A DNA stretch of 64,000 bases from CAWBUW01 sp963792075 (GCA_963792075.1 CAWBUW010000012.1:558001-622000), one strand, 5' to 3'. Shown: positions 53,026-62,821, counted from the first letter of the stretch. Translations and numbers: made by a program. The notes: generated from the sequence alone by a model not told the origin.

Positions 53026-55752
53026 ATGACCACCCCTCCTTCACCGGGTCTACCCGGTATTTCCGCTGAAAATACCAGCTTCAACGTTGTCCCGGGCAAC
53101 GCGGTTGAGATTGCCCTTACATTATCCAACCCTGGCGAGTTGGCTGAGTTCTTCCAAATTGCCGTATTAGGCATCCCGCCGAGTTGGATCTCGACTCGCG
53201 AGCCAGTCACCCAGGTGCCTGCCAGGCAGCAGGTCCACACAGCCATCTCCATCCATCCACCTGCCACATCCCAAACACACGCCGGGCGCATCCCCTTCAG
53301 CATCCGTGCGGTCAGCCAGGCCGATCCCACCCGCATGGTTGAGATGCGTTGTATGCTGACAGTCGCCGCCATCCAGGTAGAAGGGCGCATCGCCATTCTC
53401 ATCCCTGCCCCACAGTACACGGTCACACCTGGCGAAAGCGTAGCGGTCCCCATCATGGTCGTTAACCAGGGCCTGGTCGAGGATCAGTTCCGCCTCACGG
53501 TGGAGGGGATTCCCAATAACTGGCTGAGCCAGACCACCCCCCTGCCTTCTGCGAACCTGAAACCACGCGAGCAGAAAGAGTTCACCTTGCAGCTCAAACC
53601 GCCGCGCTCCCCTCAAAGTCGCGCCGGACGACACACTCTGGTCATCCGGGTCGCAGGCGCTCAGGAGCCGGACCAGGCCGTTGAAGCGCGCCTCGCTCTG
53701 ATTGTGGCACCCTTCCGCCAGTTTCGCGCCCGCCTTGAACCAGAACGCATTCAGGAAGGGCTGCCCGCTCGCATCTCGGTTGGCAACCTGGGCAACATGC
53801 CCGAGACTTTCACCGTGCTTTACCAGAGTCCGGATGCCAGAGTCGCCTTCGACCCCGGCCAGATGCAGGAGCTGCGCGTAAACCCGGGTGAGGCCCAGGC
53901 TACGGAAGTGCGCCCCCGTTCTGCCCACTCACACCTGGTCGGCGGTGAGTATGTGTATCCCTATCGCGTCCAAGTGCGCGCCTCTGAAAAAGAAACGCTC
54001 AACCTGAGCGGCGAAGTCCTTGGCCGCGGCCTGATTCCCGGCTGGCTCCTGCCAATCATTCTTCTCGCCTGCCTGGCTCTTACCTGTTCTGCCGCTTTCC
54101 TGATCTATAACAATTGGCTGCCAGGAAGCCAGAGAGCGCGCGCCTCTCAGACCGCAGAGGCGATGATCGTCCAGATCATCAGCGCCACGCAAACCGCCCT
54201 GGCCGGCCAGGGCCAGGGTTCTACCCAGGCTCCCGGCCTGGATAGCGATGGCGACGGTCTTCCTGACGCACAAGAACTGGCATTTGGCACTGACCCCCAA
54301 AAGGCCGATACCGATGGTGATGGCATCAACGATAAAGCTGAGATTGACCTGCGCACCGATCCCACCAAAGCCGATACCGATGGCGATGGGCTGTCCGACG
54401 GTGAAGAAGCGCGCCTGGGCACCGATCCGCTCAAAATGGATACAGATGGCGACAAGCTCAGCGACGGCGATGAGCTGCGCCTGGGCACCGATCCGCGCAA
54501 CTCCGACAGCGATAACGACAAACTTCTCGATGGCGATGAAATTGCCGCCGGCACCAATCCGCTGATCGCCGATACCGATGGCGATGGCCTATTAGATGGC
54601 GATGAAATCGCAAAGCACACGGACCCCAAGAACCCGGATACCGACAATGACAAGCTTTCCGATGGGAAAGAAGTGTCTCTGGGCTTGAATCCGCTTAACC
54701 CGGACACCGACGGCGATGGCGTCATCGACAGCGCTGACCCTGATCCCCTGAACACCATCACCGTCACCGCCACTGCTACGACCACACCAACGGCCAGCAC
54801 TACCCCCACTCCACCGTCGCAGACACCCACCCAGACATCCACATCCACCGTACCCGCGGCTACCGCTACCGCCACACCCACGCCCACCAAATCTCCCGTA
54901 CCGTCCACTGCCACCAGCAGTCCCATTCCATCCCTGCCTTCCCTACCCGGCGCGCTGGCCTTCGAGTCGAATCGGGACGGTAATCCCGAGATCTACGCCA
55001 ACAATCCGGCCAACGCCAGCATTTTCCGCCTGACTATCAGCCAGGGCATCGATACCCAACCCGCCTGGTCTCCGGACCGCGCTTACGTTGCCTTCACCAC
55101 CAACCGGGATGGCAACAACGAGATCTACGTGATCAACGCGGATGGTTCTTACCCGGTCAACATTAGCAATAACCCTGCTGATGATCAATACCCAACCTGG
55201 TCACCGGATGGTCAGTGGATTGCCTTTACCTCCAACCGCGATGGTAACCAGGAAATCTACGCGGTGAAACTGGACGGCACCGGGCTGCATAATATAACCA
55301 ACCAACCAGGTGATGATTTCCAACCAAGCTGGTTCACCGTCAAACGCTTCTTTTCTTCTGAAGAGTACATCGTTTTCGTTTCCAACCGCAGCGGCAATAA
55401 CGAAATCTTCAGCATGAAGACCGATGGCAGCGAGCAAACCAACCTGTCCCACAACCCCGCCAATGATTTCTACCCCTCCGGCTCACCCCAGGGCGATCGG
55501 ATTGCCTTCAGCTCAAACCGCAGCGGCAATTCAGAGATCTACGTGATGAACACAGATGGTACCGCTGTCTTCAACCTGACCAGTAACCCTGCTGAAGAGA
55601 TCAACCCATCCTGGGCGCCAGATGCGCGTTGGATCGCCTTTGTCACCAACCGCGACGGCAACCAGGAAGTGTATATCATGCGCTCAGATGGCACATCGCC
55701 TACTAATTTTACGCGCAACGACGCATCAGATATCTTTGTCAACTGGCGCTAA
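53026..55752 (+). CDS. Large surface protein with NEW3-like domains, TM, TSP3 repeats and TolB-like propeller
   Basis: 908 residues without a signal peptide. Three NEW3-like beta domains (about 15-335) are followed by a membrane segment (about 342-366, PGWLLPIILLACLALTCSAA). Seven or so thrombospondin-3-like calcium repeats (about 405-580, DTDGDGLSDGEE type) lead to a Thr/Pro-rich linker (about 585-640). The C-terminal part is a TolB-like beta-propeller with at least six PD40 repeats (IAFTSNRDGNQEIYA, SPDGQWIAFT). The NEW3-TM-TSP3 section closely resembles that of the kinase at 10302. The propeller would be outside the cell. Partner or ligand unknown. Confidence 0.9.
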   Translation: MTTPPSPGLPGISAENTSFNVVPGNAVEIALTLSNPGELAEFFQIAVLGIPPSWISTREPVTQVPARQQVHTAISIHPPATSQTHAGRIPFSIRAVSQADPTRMVEMRCMLTVAAIQVEGRIAILIPAPQYTVTPGESVAVPIMVVNQGLVEDQFRLTVEGIPNNWLSQTTPLPSANLKPREQKEFTLQLKPPRSPQSRAGRHTLVIRVAGAQEPDQAVEARLALIVAPFRQFRARLEPERIQEGLPARISVGNLGNMPETFTVLYQSPDARVAFDPGQMQELRVNPGEAQATEVRPRSAHSHLVGGEYVYPYRVQVRASEKETLNLSGEVLGRGLIPGWLLPIILLACLALTCSAAFLIYNNWLPGSQRARASQTAEAMIVQIISATQTALAGQGQGSTQAPGLDSDGDGLPDAQELAFGTDPQKADTDGDGINDKAEIDLRTDPTKADTDGDGLSDGEEARLGTDPLKMDTDGDKLSDGDELRLGTDPRNSDSDNDKLLDGDEIAAGTNPLIADTDGDGLLDGDEIAKHTDPKNPDTDNDKLSDGKEVSLGLNPLNPDTDGDGVIDSADPDPLNTITVTATATTTPTASTTPTPPSQTPTQTSTSTVPAATATATPTPTKSPVPSTATSSPIPSLPSLPGALAFESNRDGNPEIYANNPANASIFRLTISQGIDTQPAWSPDRAYVAFTTNRDGNNEIYVINADGSYPVNISNNPADDQYPTWSPDGQWIAFTSNRDGNQEIYAVKLDGTGLHNITNQPGDDFQPSWFTVKRFFSSEEYIVFVSNRSGNNEIFSMKTDGSEQTNLSHNPANDFYPSGSPQGDRIAFSSNRSGNSEIYVMNTDGTAVFNLTSNPAEEINPSWAPDARWIAFVTNRDGNQEVYIMRSDGTSPTNFTRNDASDIFVNWR

Positions 55753-55780
55753 AGGAAGTTATGGGTTGTCCCCCTTCTCC

Positions 55781-57040
55781 TCATCTCCGGCGCAGCAGGC
55801 TGCGCGCCCGTCCCAATAAGCTGGCTGCCAGCTCTTTCAGCTTATCCAGTGTTGGCAGCATTGGCGTAACCGGTGGCGACAAAGGCTCCGGGAACGGATC
55901 CTGCCCCATCATTTTATTGAATGAATAGGACACTATCTCCTTAATCGTCGACAGAGTAGGCGCGGCCAACAACGCTCCCAGGATACCCGCCACGCTGGCC
56001 CCCACCAACACCCCCGTCATCACCAGCAGCGGGTGCAGGTTCACGGCTTCTCCCAGCACCTTAGGCACGATCAGGTTGTTCTCAAACGCCTGTACCAGCG
56101 CGTAAAATCCAATCACGATCAGCGCAAAAGTCAAGTTGCTCACCGGCAGATAGGACGATCCTTGTAGCAGCGCTACGATCACCGCAGGAATTGTGGCGAT
56201 GATCGGGCCCAGGCTGGGGATGATTTCCAACAGCCCCGCTACCAGGCCAAGCGCGCCTGCCCCCGGCACTCCCAAAATAGTCCCCCCAATCCACACAGCC
56301 ACACCGATGATCACCATCAGCGAAATCTGGCCGCGGAAGAAAGCGTCCCAGATATGCTGCAAGCGATGGAGAAGCTGGGCTATCTCATCACGATAGGCCA
56401 GCGGAGTCATCTTTAACAACCGGTCGGGCAAGCCTTCTCCACCCATGCTCAAATAAATACACGCCAGCAGCAAGTAAAAGGATGAAATTAACCCGGAGGA
56501 TACGGATCCAACCACGCCATAGCTGACGTTGAAAACCGACTGGATAGAGTTTAAGATCGTCTGGGTGGAGGGGAGTTGGGGCGAGAGCGCCGTCCCCCCA
56601 TTTCTCAACGCTTCCAACACCGGGTCAGCCAGCGTGTCCAGGTGTAACTGAAAACCCAACACATTGATCCCGCTCGCCCGTACGCCGATTAACCACTGTT
56701 CCATCGAAGACAGCGCGCCTGTTACCAGTGCCTGGTAGTCCAGGCCGACCAGGTAATTGACTGTATTGACTATCGGAGGCAGCAGCACCAGCGGTGACAG
56801 CAGCAGCGCAAAAATAGCCAGAAAATACGCCAGAAAAACCGCCGCCGCCTTGGGCAGCCGCAGTTTTTGGCGCAAAAATTTAACCAGCGGCCGCAACAAA
56901 AAGGCTATCAGCGCAGCAATGATCAAAGACGGCAGCACAGACCGGCTAATATACACCACGTAGATTGCAAAAATCGTCAGGCCAACGGCCACTGTGTATT
57001 TTGTCGTTGTCCGCCATTCGGGATAGGTTCCCATACTCAT
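55781..57040 (-). CDS. AI-2E family transporter
   Basis: 419 residues with eight or so hydrophobic segments: two near 15-75, another pair at 75-100, and a cluster at 215-380 including IVIGFYALVQAFENNLIVPK and NLHPLLVMTGVLVGASVAGI. The asparagine-containing FENNLIVPKVLGEAVNLHP is the family signature. Members of this family (PerM/TqsA/YdiK) export small molecules or ions and are not always AI-2 transporters. It is convergent with the surface protein gene, 28 bases apart. Confidence 0.92.
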   Translation of the reverse strand: MSMGTYPEWRTTTKYTVAVGLTIFAIYVVYISRSVLPSLIIAALIAFLLRPLVKFLRQKLRLPKAAAVFLAYFLAIFALLLSPLVLLPPIVNTVNYLVGLDYQALVTGALSSMEQWLIGVRASGINVLGFQLHLDTLADPVLEALRNGGTALSPQLPSTQTILNSIQSVFNVSYGVVGSVSSGLISSFYLLLACIYLSMGGEGLPDRLLKMTPLAYRDEIAQLLHRLQHIWDAFFRGQISLMVIIGVAVWIGGTILGVPGAGALGLVAGLLEIIPSLGPIIATIPAVIVALLQGSSYLPVSNLTFALIVIGFYALVQAFENNLIVPKVLGEAVNLHPLLVMTGVLVGASVAGILGALLAAPTLSTIKEIVSYSFNKMMGQDPFPEPLSPPVTPMLPTLDKLKELAASLLGRARSLLRRR

Positions 57041-57090
57041 CCATCCTTACCTTGTAAAGCCAACCGTTAGAGCGTTCCCCGCATCATTCC

Positions 57091-58584
57091 TTACCCACTT
57101 ATACTGAAAACATGCCTGCTCCAGGCCGGCAAATCCAGGTATAACCCCTGGGAGACCAGGTGTGCCCTCTCCCGTTGATATACAACCGGGCTCATCAGGT
57201 CTTCCAGTCTTACAAACCCCTGTAGTCCTTCTTTTTCGTCTGAAATGCCATCCTCTGGCAGATGCACATAGCACTGGCTTTGCTCCGGAGCATAATTAAC
57301 CACTACCAGCAGGCGCTCCCCGTTTGCGCCCTGCCACCAGTAAGCGACGAAACGATCCCAGCTCAGGTTCCCTTCCCAGGCCGGGGCGCAGTCCAACAGC
57401 CGCCACTCCCCAGCGCGCAGCGCCGGCAGTTGCAAGATGCCCAGCAGCTTCATGTAAAAGGCTTGTATCTGTAGATCCACCGGTTCTACAGGCCCCCGAC
57501 TCAAGTGGACCGGAACGTGCTGCCGGAAGCCATCAAGCTGTCCCTGGTGAAAGAAGCGCATCCCGGGTGACAGGAAAGTAATCAGCGCCGCGGCCTGGTG
57601 CATTCCATCCGGGAAGACCTTTGCCGCCCGCTGTTCGTCGTGGTTTTCCAGGAAGCGCACCATTTTTGCCTGGAAATTCAGGTCTGCGCGCAGGTGTTGG
57701 CGCACCAATTCTGGCTGCTGTTCTTTCAGCCGGTCATACAGCCGCTTATCATATGCATAATCAAAGCCCTGCTGCAGAAGTTCCCCTTCCATATCCCAAT
57801 ATACTTCCGCCATAAAGAGAAATTCAGGGAACACATGCTGTACGCGCGGGATCGCCCGCGGCCAGAAGGGCAGCGCCTGAATACCCCAAGTGCGCTGGAA
57901 AACCTCTGGCAACACCAGCATCGCCATATCGCAGCGCACTCCGTCGCACAACCGGGCGATGCGCAGCAGCTCAGCAATCATTGCCTCCTGCAGCCCGGCA
58001 TTCCCGTAATTCAACTGAAGCGTATCCATCCAGCCAGGGAAATAGGGGTCTCGCCCGTGCGCCAGCACGCGGTTGCCATGCACGCTCTCCACTCGGACAT
58101 AGTTCGCCGGCTCGCAGGTCAGGTCATCCACATCCCCCTGGATGTAAAATTCTGGCTGTGCGTATGCCCAGGGATGATCCAGTGCAGTGTGGTTAGGCAC
58201 AAAATCCAGCAGCAGGCGCAGCCCGCGCTGTTTCAGCCGTTGGCGCAAACGGAGCAATGCTGCTTCACCGCCCAAATCGGTATGTACCGTATAGGCATAG
58301 ATGGCAAAACATGAGCCTGGAATATCTTCATCTTGCAAGTCGGGCAGTACTTGTAGATATCCGTTGCGCAAGCCTGGGTCACGGCGCGAAATCTCACGTC
58401 CTTTTGCCCCGGTCTGCCAGACGCCCAGCAACCAGACCCAATCAAAACCCAGGCCGGCGATCCGATCCAGGTCTAAATCTGGGATGTCATCCAGTGTAGC
58501 CGCGCGCTGGAGATGGCGCGCCAACTCGCTCAACCAGAGGCGCGGGTTGATCTGGTAAAGCTTAGGATAACGAGCTGCCATCAT
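57091..58584 (-). CDS. GH13 alpha-amylase family glycosidase
   Basis: 497 residues. The four GH13 regions are visible: LLLDFVPNHTALDH (125-138), DGVRCDMAM with nucleophile D219, FLFMAEVYWD with acid E260, and LENHDEQRA with D316. The N-terminus YPKLYQINPRLWLSELARHL is typical of a cytoplasmic alpha-amylase-like group in Chloroflexi and relatives. There is no signal peptide. It likely acts on internal alpha-glucans or maltooligosaccharides. No clear SD precedes the ATG; AGTAATACATG might allow leaderless start. No sugar genes adjoin it. Confidence 0.92.
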   Translation of the reverse strand: MMAARYPKLYQINPRLWLSELARHLQRAATLDDIPDLDLDRIAGLGFDWVWLLGVWQTGAKGREISRRDPGLRNGYLQVLPDLQDEDIPGSCFAIYAYTVHTDLGGEAALLRLRQRLKQRGLRLLLDFVPNHTALDHPWAYAQPEFYIQGDVDDLTCEPANYVRVESVHGNRVLAHGRDPYFPGWMDTLQLNYGNAGLQEAMIAELLRIARLCDGVRCDMAMLVLPEVFQRTWGIQALPFWPRAIPRVQHVFPEFLFMAEVYWDMEGELLQQGFDYAYDKRLYDRLKEQQPELVRQHLRADLNFQAKMVRFLENHDEQRAAKVFPDGMHQAAALITFLSPGMRFFHQGQLDGFRQHVPVHLSRGPVEPVDLQIQAFYMKLLGILQLPALRAGEWRLLDCAPAWEGNLSWDRFVAYWWQGANGERLLVVVNYAPEQSQCYVHLPEDGISDEKEGLQGFVRLEDLMSPVVYQRERAHLVSQGLYLDLPAWSRHVFSISG

Positions 58585-58602
58585 GTATTACTCTGCGTCC
58601 GT

Positions 58603-58998
58603 TTAGTTATGTCGCCGCGGTCGTTTTTCTTTTGCATCCACCAAAAAGATCGAGAGGAGGAATGACACCACGCTGATTATGATCGAGCCCCATAAGGCTG
58701 ACCAGAAACCATCCACCACAAAACCGACCCCCAGCCAGTTTTGAGCGACGTAAGAGGTCAACCACAACGTCAAAGCATTGATCACCAGCGTGAACAGCCC
58801 CAATGTCAGGAAAATCACGCCGCACGCCAGGAAAGAGAGCAGCGGGCGGATGACGGCATTGATCAATCCCAGCAAAAGTGCAGCGATAGCGAGTGTCGTG
58901 ATGGCGCCTGGATCATTTTCAACGTTGATTCCCGGCACAATCCAGACTGCCGCTGCAATTGCCAAGGCAGTAATCACCCAGCGTATAATCAGTTTCAT
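58603..58998 (-). CDS. PF04020-type (mycobacterial 4-TMS holin family) membrane protein
   Basis: 131 residues from the ATG after GGAGG; four hydrophobic segments at about 5-25, 33-50, 58-80 and 92-118 follow each other closely, ending in a Lys/Arg-rich tail (KEKRPRRHN). This fits the small PF04020 family, often annotated as phage holin though most members are housekeeping membrane proteins. The ALLLGLINAVIRPLLSFLAC segment is characteristic. Function is unknown, and I see no phage genes nearby. Confidence 0.85.
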   Translation of the reverse strand: MKLIIRWVITALAIAAAVWIVPGINVENDPGAITTLAIAALLLGLINAVIRPLLSFLACGVIFLTLGLFTLVINALTLWLTSYVAQNWLGVGFVVDGFWSALWGSIIISVVSFLLSIFLVDAKEKRPRRHN

Positions 58999-59040
58999 CT
59001 GGCACCTCCGCCTGTTGATTATACTATGCAATCAACCTCA

Positions 59041-59088
59041 AAACCCCAGGCTGGGTGCACGTCGGAACATGCACCCAGCCTGGGGTTT
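59041..59088. terminator. Hairpin between FTHFS and PF04020 genes (1)
   Basis: The arms 59041-59059 and 59070-59088 pair perfectly over 19 bases around a 10-base loop. It follows the formate-THF ligase gene on the minus strand. Confidence 0.6.
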
Positions 59089-59100
59089 GGTGTAGCAATT

Positions 59101-59140
59101 TGTGGTGTTCACCCCCCACAAGTGGGGGGTGAACACCACA
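59101..59140. terminator. Hairpin between FTHFS and PF04020 genes (2)
   Basis: A perfect 19-base stem (59101-59119 with 59122-59140) has a two-base loop. Its sequence is nearly identical to the hairpin at 43694-43731, 15 kb away, so it is a dispersed repeat. It stands 11 bases after the formate-THF ligase stop. Confidence 0.65.
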
Positions 59141-59151
59141 ATAGTCATCTT

Positions 59152-61077
59152 CTAGAACAGGCCCAGGACGCGGTCCGACTCCAGATCCAGGTCTACATCA
59201 TAGAACACCGGGCGGGTCGGCAGGCCCGGCATGGTGCGCATTTCGCCCAGCAGTGGGTATAAGAAACCTGCTCCCACCGAAGCGCGGATATCACGCACCG
59301 GCACCTTGAAGCCCTTCGGCACACCCTTCCATTCCGGGTTGTGACTGAGGCTTAAGTGCGTTTTTGCCATGCACAGGGGCAGCTTGTCGAAGCCCAGGCG
59401 GTTGTATAGCTCAATCTTGGCTTCTGCTTCCGGCAGGTACTCGACGCCATCTGCGCCATAGATCTGCTTGCAGATGATCTCGATCTTCTCTTTGATCGAG
59501 ATATTCAACGGATAGAGGAACTTAAAGTCGACCGGTTTTTCCGCCGCCTTAACGACTGCCTCCGCCAGCTTGGCTGCGCCAGCGCCGCCAGTGGCCCAAT
59601 GTGAAGCCACGATCGCATCTTCTGCGCCCGCTTCGACTGCTGCCTGGCGTACCAGCTCGACCTCGGCTGCCGTGTCGGTTTTGAAGGAGTTAACCGCCAC
59701 AACCACCGGGATGCCGAACCTTCTGGCATTCTTAATGTGATGCTGCAGGTTGCCTAAACCCGCGCGCAGCAGGTCAAGGTTCTCATCGGTATAAGCAGAT
59801 GCCAGCGGCCTGCCCGCTACCACCTTCGGGCCACCCCCGTGCATCTTCAGGGCGCGCACCGTCGCTACCAGTACCACCACGTTCGGGATTAGCCCCGAGT
59901 AGCGGCACTTGATGTCAAAGAATTTTTCCATACCGATGTCCGCGCCGAAGCCAAATTCCGTTACCACATAATCGGCCAGCTTGAGCGCGATCTTATCAGC
60001 AATAATCGAGCTCTGGCCATGAGCGATATTGGCGAACGGGCCGGCATGCACGAAGACCGGTGTACCTTCGAGGGTTTGCATCAGCGTGGGCTTGATCGCG
60101 TCGCGCATCAGCACGGTCATTGCGCCTGCCACACCCAGGTCTTCGGCAGTGATGGCCTCGCCAGCGTGGTTGGTGCCGATCACAATCCGGCCCATGCGCT
60201 CGCGCATATCCGCCAGGTCGCTGGTCAGCGCCAGGATGGCCATGATCTCACTGGCTACTGTGATATCGTAGCCTGTGCGGCGCGGCATTTGTTCTTCTGG
60301 GCCGAGGCCGATTTCGATTTCACGCAAAAAGCGGTCATTTGTATCCACGACCCGGCGCCAGGTAATACTCTTTGGGTCAATATTCAAGCGAGCAAAGCGC
60401 TTGCGTTCCTCGGTGCTCAACGTATTCGGATCCGTCTTGTCAATCCCAAGCTTCTTCAGCCGGCGCAGCATAGAGGGAGAGAAAGAGCGGGCTCCCTGCT
60501 TGTCTGCGGGGCAAAGGGCATTGAATAACTTCTCATCATCCGGCTGCTTTGATTCGTGGAAGATGCGGGCATCAATCGCGGCGGCCAACAGGTTGTTAGC
60601 TGCGGTGATGGCGTGAATGTCGCCCGTCAGGTGCAGGTTGAAATCTTCCATGGGCACAACCTGGCTGTAACCGCCCCCTGCTGCGCCGCCCTTGATGCCG
60701 AAGGTCGGGCCCTGGCTGGGCTGGCGGATGCAAGTAAAGACACGCTTCCCCAAATGCGCGCCCAGGGCCTGGCTCAAGCCAACCATCGTTGTGCTTTTGC
60801 CCTCGCCCAGGGGGGTGGGGGTAATGGCTGTCACGTCAACGTACTTGCCATTTGGAACATCTTTCAAGCGTTCTAGAACCGACAGTCTGACCTTGGCTTT
60901 GAATTCGCCGTGCAGCTCCAGTTCTGAGGGCAGCAGGCCTACTTCTTCTGCTACCTCAGTAATCAGTTTAAGTTGCGCTTCCTGTGCAATATCGATGTCC
61001 GAAGGCACCGGAGTACGCAGTTTGAGTGGGGTGGGTTTGAATTTACGTAGACCAGGGAAAGCTTTCGCAGAACTCAT
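59152..61077 (-). CDS. Formate-tetrahydrofolate ligase, long eukaryote-like form
   Basis: 641 residues from MSSAKAF, which has AGAGG seven bases upstream. The ATP loop TPTPLGEGKSTTMVG is near residue 84, with TGDIHAITAANNLLAA, TWRRVVDTNDRFLR and HWATGGAGAAKLAEA; the C-terminus is TRPVFYDVDLDLESDRVLGLF-like (listed here as TRPVFYDVDLDLES). Most bacterial enzymes have about 557 residues; this one has the extra segment around 190-255 and ends as in the C-terminal synthetase of eukaryotic C1-THF synthase. It makes 10-formyl-THF from formate, feeding one-carbon metabolism. Confidence 0.93.
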   Translation of the reverse strand: MSSAKAFPGLRKFKPTPLKLRTPVPSDIDIAQEAQLKLITEVAEEVGLLPSELELHGEFKAKVRLSVLERLKDVPNGKYVDVTAITPTPLGEGKSTTMVGLSQALGAHLGKRVFTCIRQPSQGPTFGIKGGAAGGGYSQVVPMEDFNLHLTGDIHAITAANNLLAAAIDARIFHESKQPDDEKLFNALCPADKQGARSFSPSMLRRLKKLGIDKTDPNTLSTEERKRFARLNIDPKSITWRRVVDTNDRFLREIEIGLGPEEQMPRRTGYDITVASEIMAILALTSDLADMRERMGRIVIGTNHAGEAITAEDLGVAGAMTVLMRDAIKPTLMQTLEGTPVFVHAGPFANIAHGQSSIIADKIALKLADYVVTEFGFGADIGMEKFFDIKCRYSGLIPNVVVLVATVRALKMHGGGPKVVAGRPLASAYTDENLDLLRAGLGNLQHHIKNARRFGIPVVVAVNSFKTDTAAEVELVRQAAVEAGAEDAIVASHWATGGAGAAKLAEAVVKAAEKPVDFKFLYPLNISIKEKIEIICKQIYGADGVEYLPEAEAKIELYNRLGFDKLPLCMAKTHLSLSHNPEWKGVPKGFKVPVRDIRASVGAGFLYPLLGEMRTMPGLPTRPVFYDVDLDLESDRVLGLF

Positions 61078-61192
61078 CAGGGTACCTCTTTCTTTGGAAT
61101 GATGGGATAGGTGTGACACACACTATTATAGATTGTAAAAAGAAATTCGATCAAATGCAAGAGACGCTTATCCTATCCCTGTATGCTAAGTG

Positions 61193-62800
61193 TCATAAAT
61201 TTTTGACCAGGTATAGTTCCCCCCGTTCAAATCCCCGCTCCAGATAGTAACGCCGGGTGCCAACCGCAGCGATCACGGCTAACCGCTGGTAGCCGCGCTG
61301 CGCCGCAATCTGTTCTGCCTTCTGGATCAACAAAGTTCCCAGGCCCGAATGCTGCGCAGACCCCGTGCGTTCTGCACCCACCTGCAGCGACTGTCCATAC
61401 ACGTGGACTTCCCGAATCAGCGCTGCCTCTTGCAGATCCTGCAGGCCCAAGGTAGACGCATCCTGCTGTGGCAGCGACAGGCGCAGGAAACCCGCGATAC
61501 GGTCCTCTGATGTCACAAACGACAGGAAGTGCTCTTCGCTATTGGCAGATGCTTCCAGCCCATCAGCCGAGTAGACCAGGTCATCCAGGCGCAGAGCTTC
61601 AAGGCTCACGGTTTGTTTGCGCACTTCCCGACAGCGGATGCAAGCGCAGGCCGCGCCGCGCCGCGCCAGCTCTGCCTGCACATCCTGGCGCAGGCTGGTG
61701 CGTTTATTCCCTTCTACCACGTTCGTAGATGGGATGTCCCGCACCACGCGGTTAACCCGGCAGTAGCGTGGAATGGTAGGCTTGATATCCGCGATCAACC
61801 CTACCAGCTCGCCGGTGGTATAAGGCCGGTATTCTCCCCGCAGCCAATTTTGGTATAAATCTGCGTTGGCTAACAGTTGGGTAGGATAGATCTTGATCTC
61901 ATCCGGGCACAAACCCTGCCACAAACGCGAAAAATCATCCCGGTCCGAGGCTAAAGTAGCGCCGAGCAAATTGGGCATCCAATGCAGCACGATTTTAAAC
62001 CCGGCGGCGCGCAGCAGCGCCACCGCCCGGTGTGTTTCTGCCAGCGTATGTCCGCGCTCATTGAGCGCCAGAATGCGATCATCCAGGCTCTGCGCTCCCA
62101 TTTGCACCTTGGTGACGCCCAGCCGGCGCAGCCGGACCAGCTCACGCGCGTTGACCTCGTCCGGCCGAGTCTCAACCACTAACCCTACATTGCGGTGAGC
62201 AGCCGTTTCGTTGATTGCCTGGGCCTGTTCAAGCGTTTCTGCTTCCTCTTCATTCAGGGCCTCAAAACAACGGCGGAGGAACCAGTCCTGGTAATCCTGG
62301 CGGTAAGAGCTCCATGTTCCACCCAGGATCAACAGCTCGATTTTATCCGTCGGGTGACCCACTGCTTCCAGCGCCTGGATGCGGAACTTAACCTGGTCGT
62401 ATGGGTCAAAATCGTGCTCCAGCGCCCGCCGGGCCCCTGGTTCATCCGGCAAATAGCTTTTCGGCATGCGTACATCCGTTGGGCAAAAAATACACTTACC
62501 TGGGCAAGGATAGGGTTTAGTCAGTACGGTTACAGTGGTTACGCCAGACAGCGTGCGCACCGGCTTCATGCGGATGCGCTCCAGTAGCGCCGGGTCCTTC
62601 AACCATTCTCCACTTTCAGTCAACTGGCGGTAAACAGCAACCAGAGTATGTTTGCCAACATAGCCCCCGCCAGGAAGGGGGTGACGCTGCATCGCGGAGG
62701 TCACATCACGGCCTCGGCGCACCTCTTCCAGTGCTTGCCGTGCCAGTTCGAGCATCTCTGGCGAATATGTTCTCGCTTCTATCCAGGTTTTGCGTTCCAT
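61193..62800 (-). CDS. Elp3-type radical SAM / GNAT tRNA uridine modification enzyme
   Basis: About 535 residues from the ATG at 62800 (a GTG lies just before). The radical SAM cluster motif CPGKCIFCP is near residue 100, preceded by VTVLTKPYPCP, and followed by LGGTWSSYRQDYQDWFLRRC. The C-terminal part is a GNAT acetyltransferase (about 380-535; HSGLGTLLIQKAEQIAAQRG). Elp3 makes 5-carboxymethyl-uridine at the tRNA wobble position. A bacterial Elp3 is known from the Chloroflexota member Dehalococcoides, which supports the taxon. No eukaryotic Elongator partners are nearby. Confidence 0.92.
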   Translation of the reverse strand: MERKTWIEARTYSPEMLELARQALEEVRRGRDVTSAMQRHPLPGGGYVGKHTLVAVYRQLTESGEWLKDPALLERIRMKPVRTLSGVTTVTVLTKPYPCPGKCIFCPTDVRMPKSYLPDEPGARRALEHDFDPYDQVKFRIQALEAVGHPTDKIELLILGGTWSSYRQDYQDWFLRRCFEALNEEEAETLEQAQAINETAAHRNVGLVVETRPDEVNARELVRLRRLGVTKVQMGAQSLDDRILALNERGHTLAETHRAVALLRAAGFKIVLHWMPNLLGATLASDRDDFSRLWQGLCPDEIKIYPTQLLANADLYQNWLRGEYRPYTTGELVGLIADIKPTIPRYCRVNRVVRDIPSTNVVEGNKRTSLRQDVQAELARRGAACACIRCREVRKQTVSLEALRLDDLVYSADGLEASANSEEHFLSFVTSEDRIAGFLRLSLPQQDASTLGLQDLQEAALIREVHVYGQSLQVGAERTGSAQHSGLGTLLIQKAEQIAAQRGYQRLAVIAAVGTRRYYLERGFERGELYLVKNL

Positions 62801-62821
62801 CACACCAATCTTTCGAGACTA

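Noticed and set aside
54241..54760. DNA tandem repeats resembling a CRISPR or satellite
   Set aside because: They are the coding repeats of thrombospondin-3-like calcium motifs within one open frame; spacing and sequence are not CRISPR-like. I saw no CRISPR array in the window.
58603..58998. Holin gene as a sign of prophage
   Set aside because: The PF04020 family is mostly housekeeping, and no other phage genes surround it. The contractile-tail genes at 16-34 kb lack capsid, portal, terminase and integrase genes, so they are an eCIS and not a prophage.
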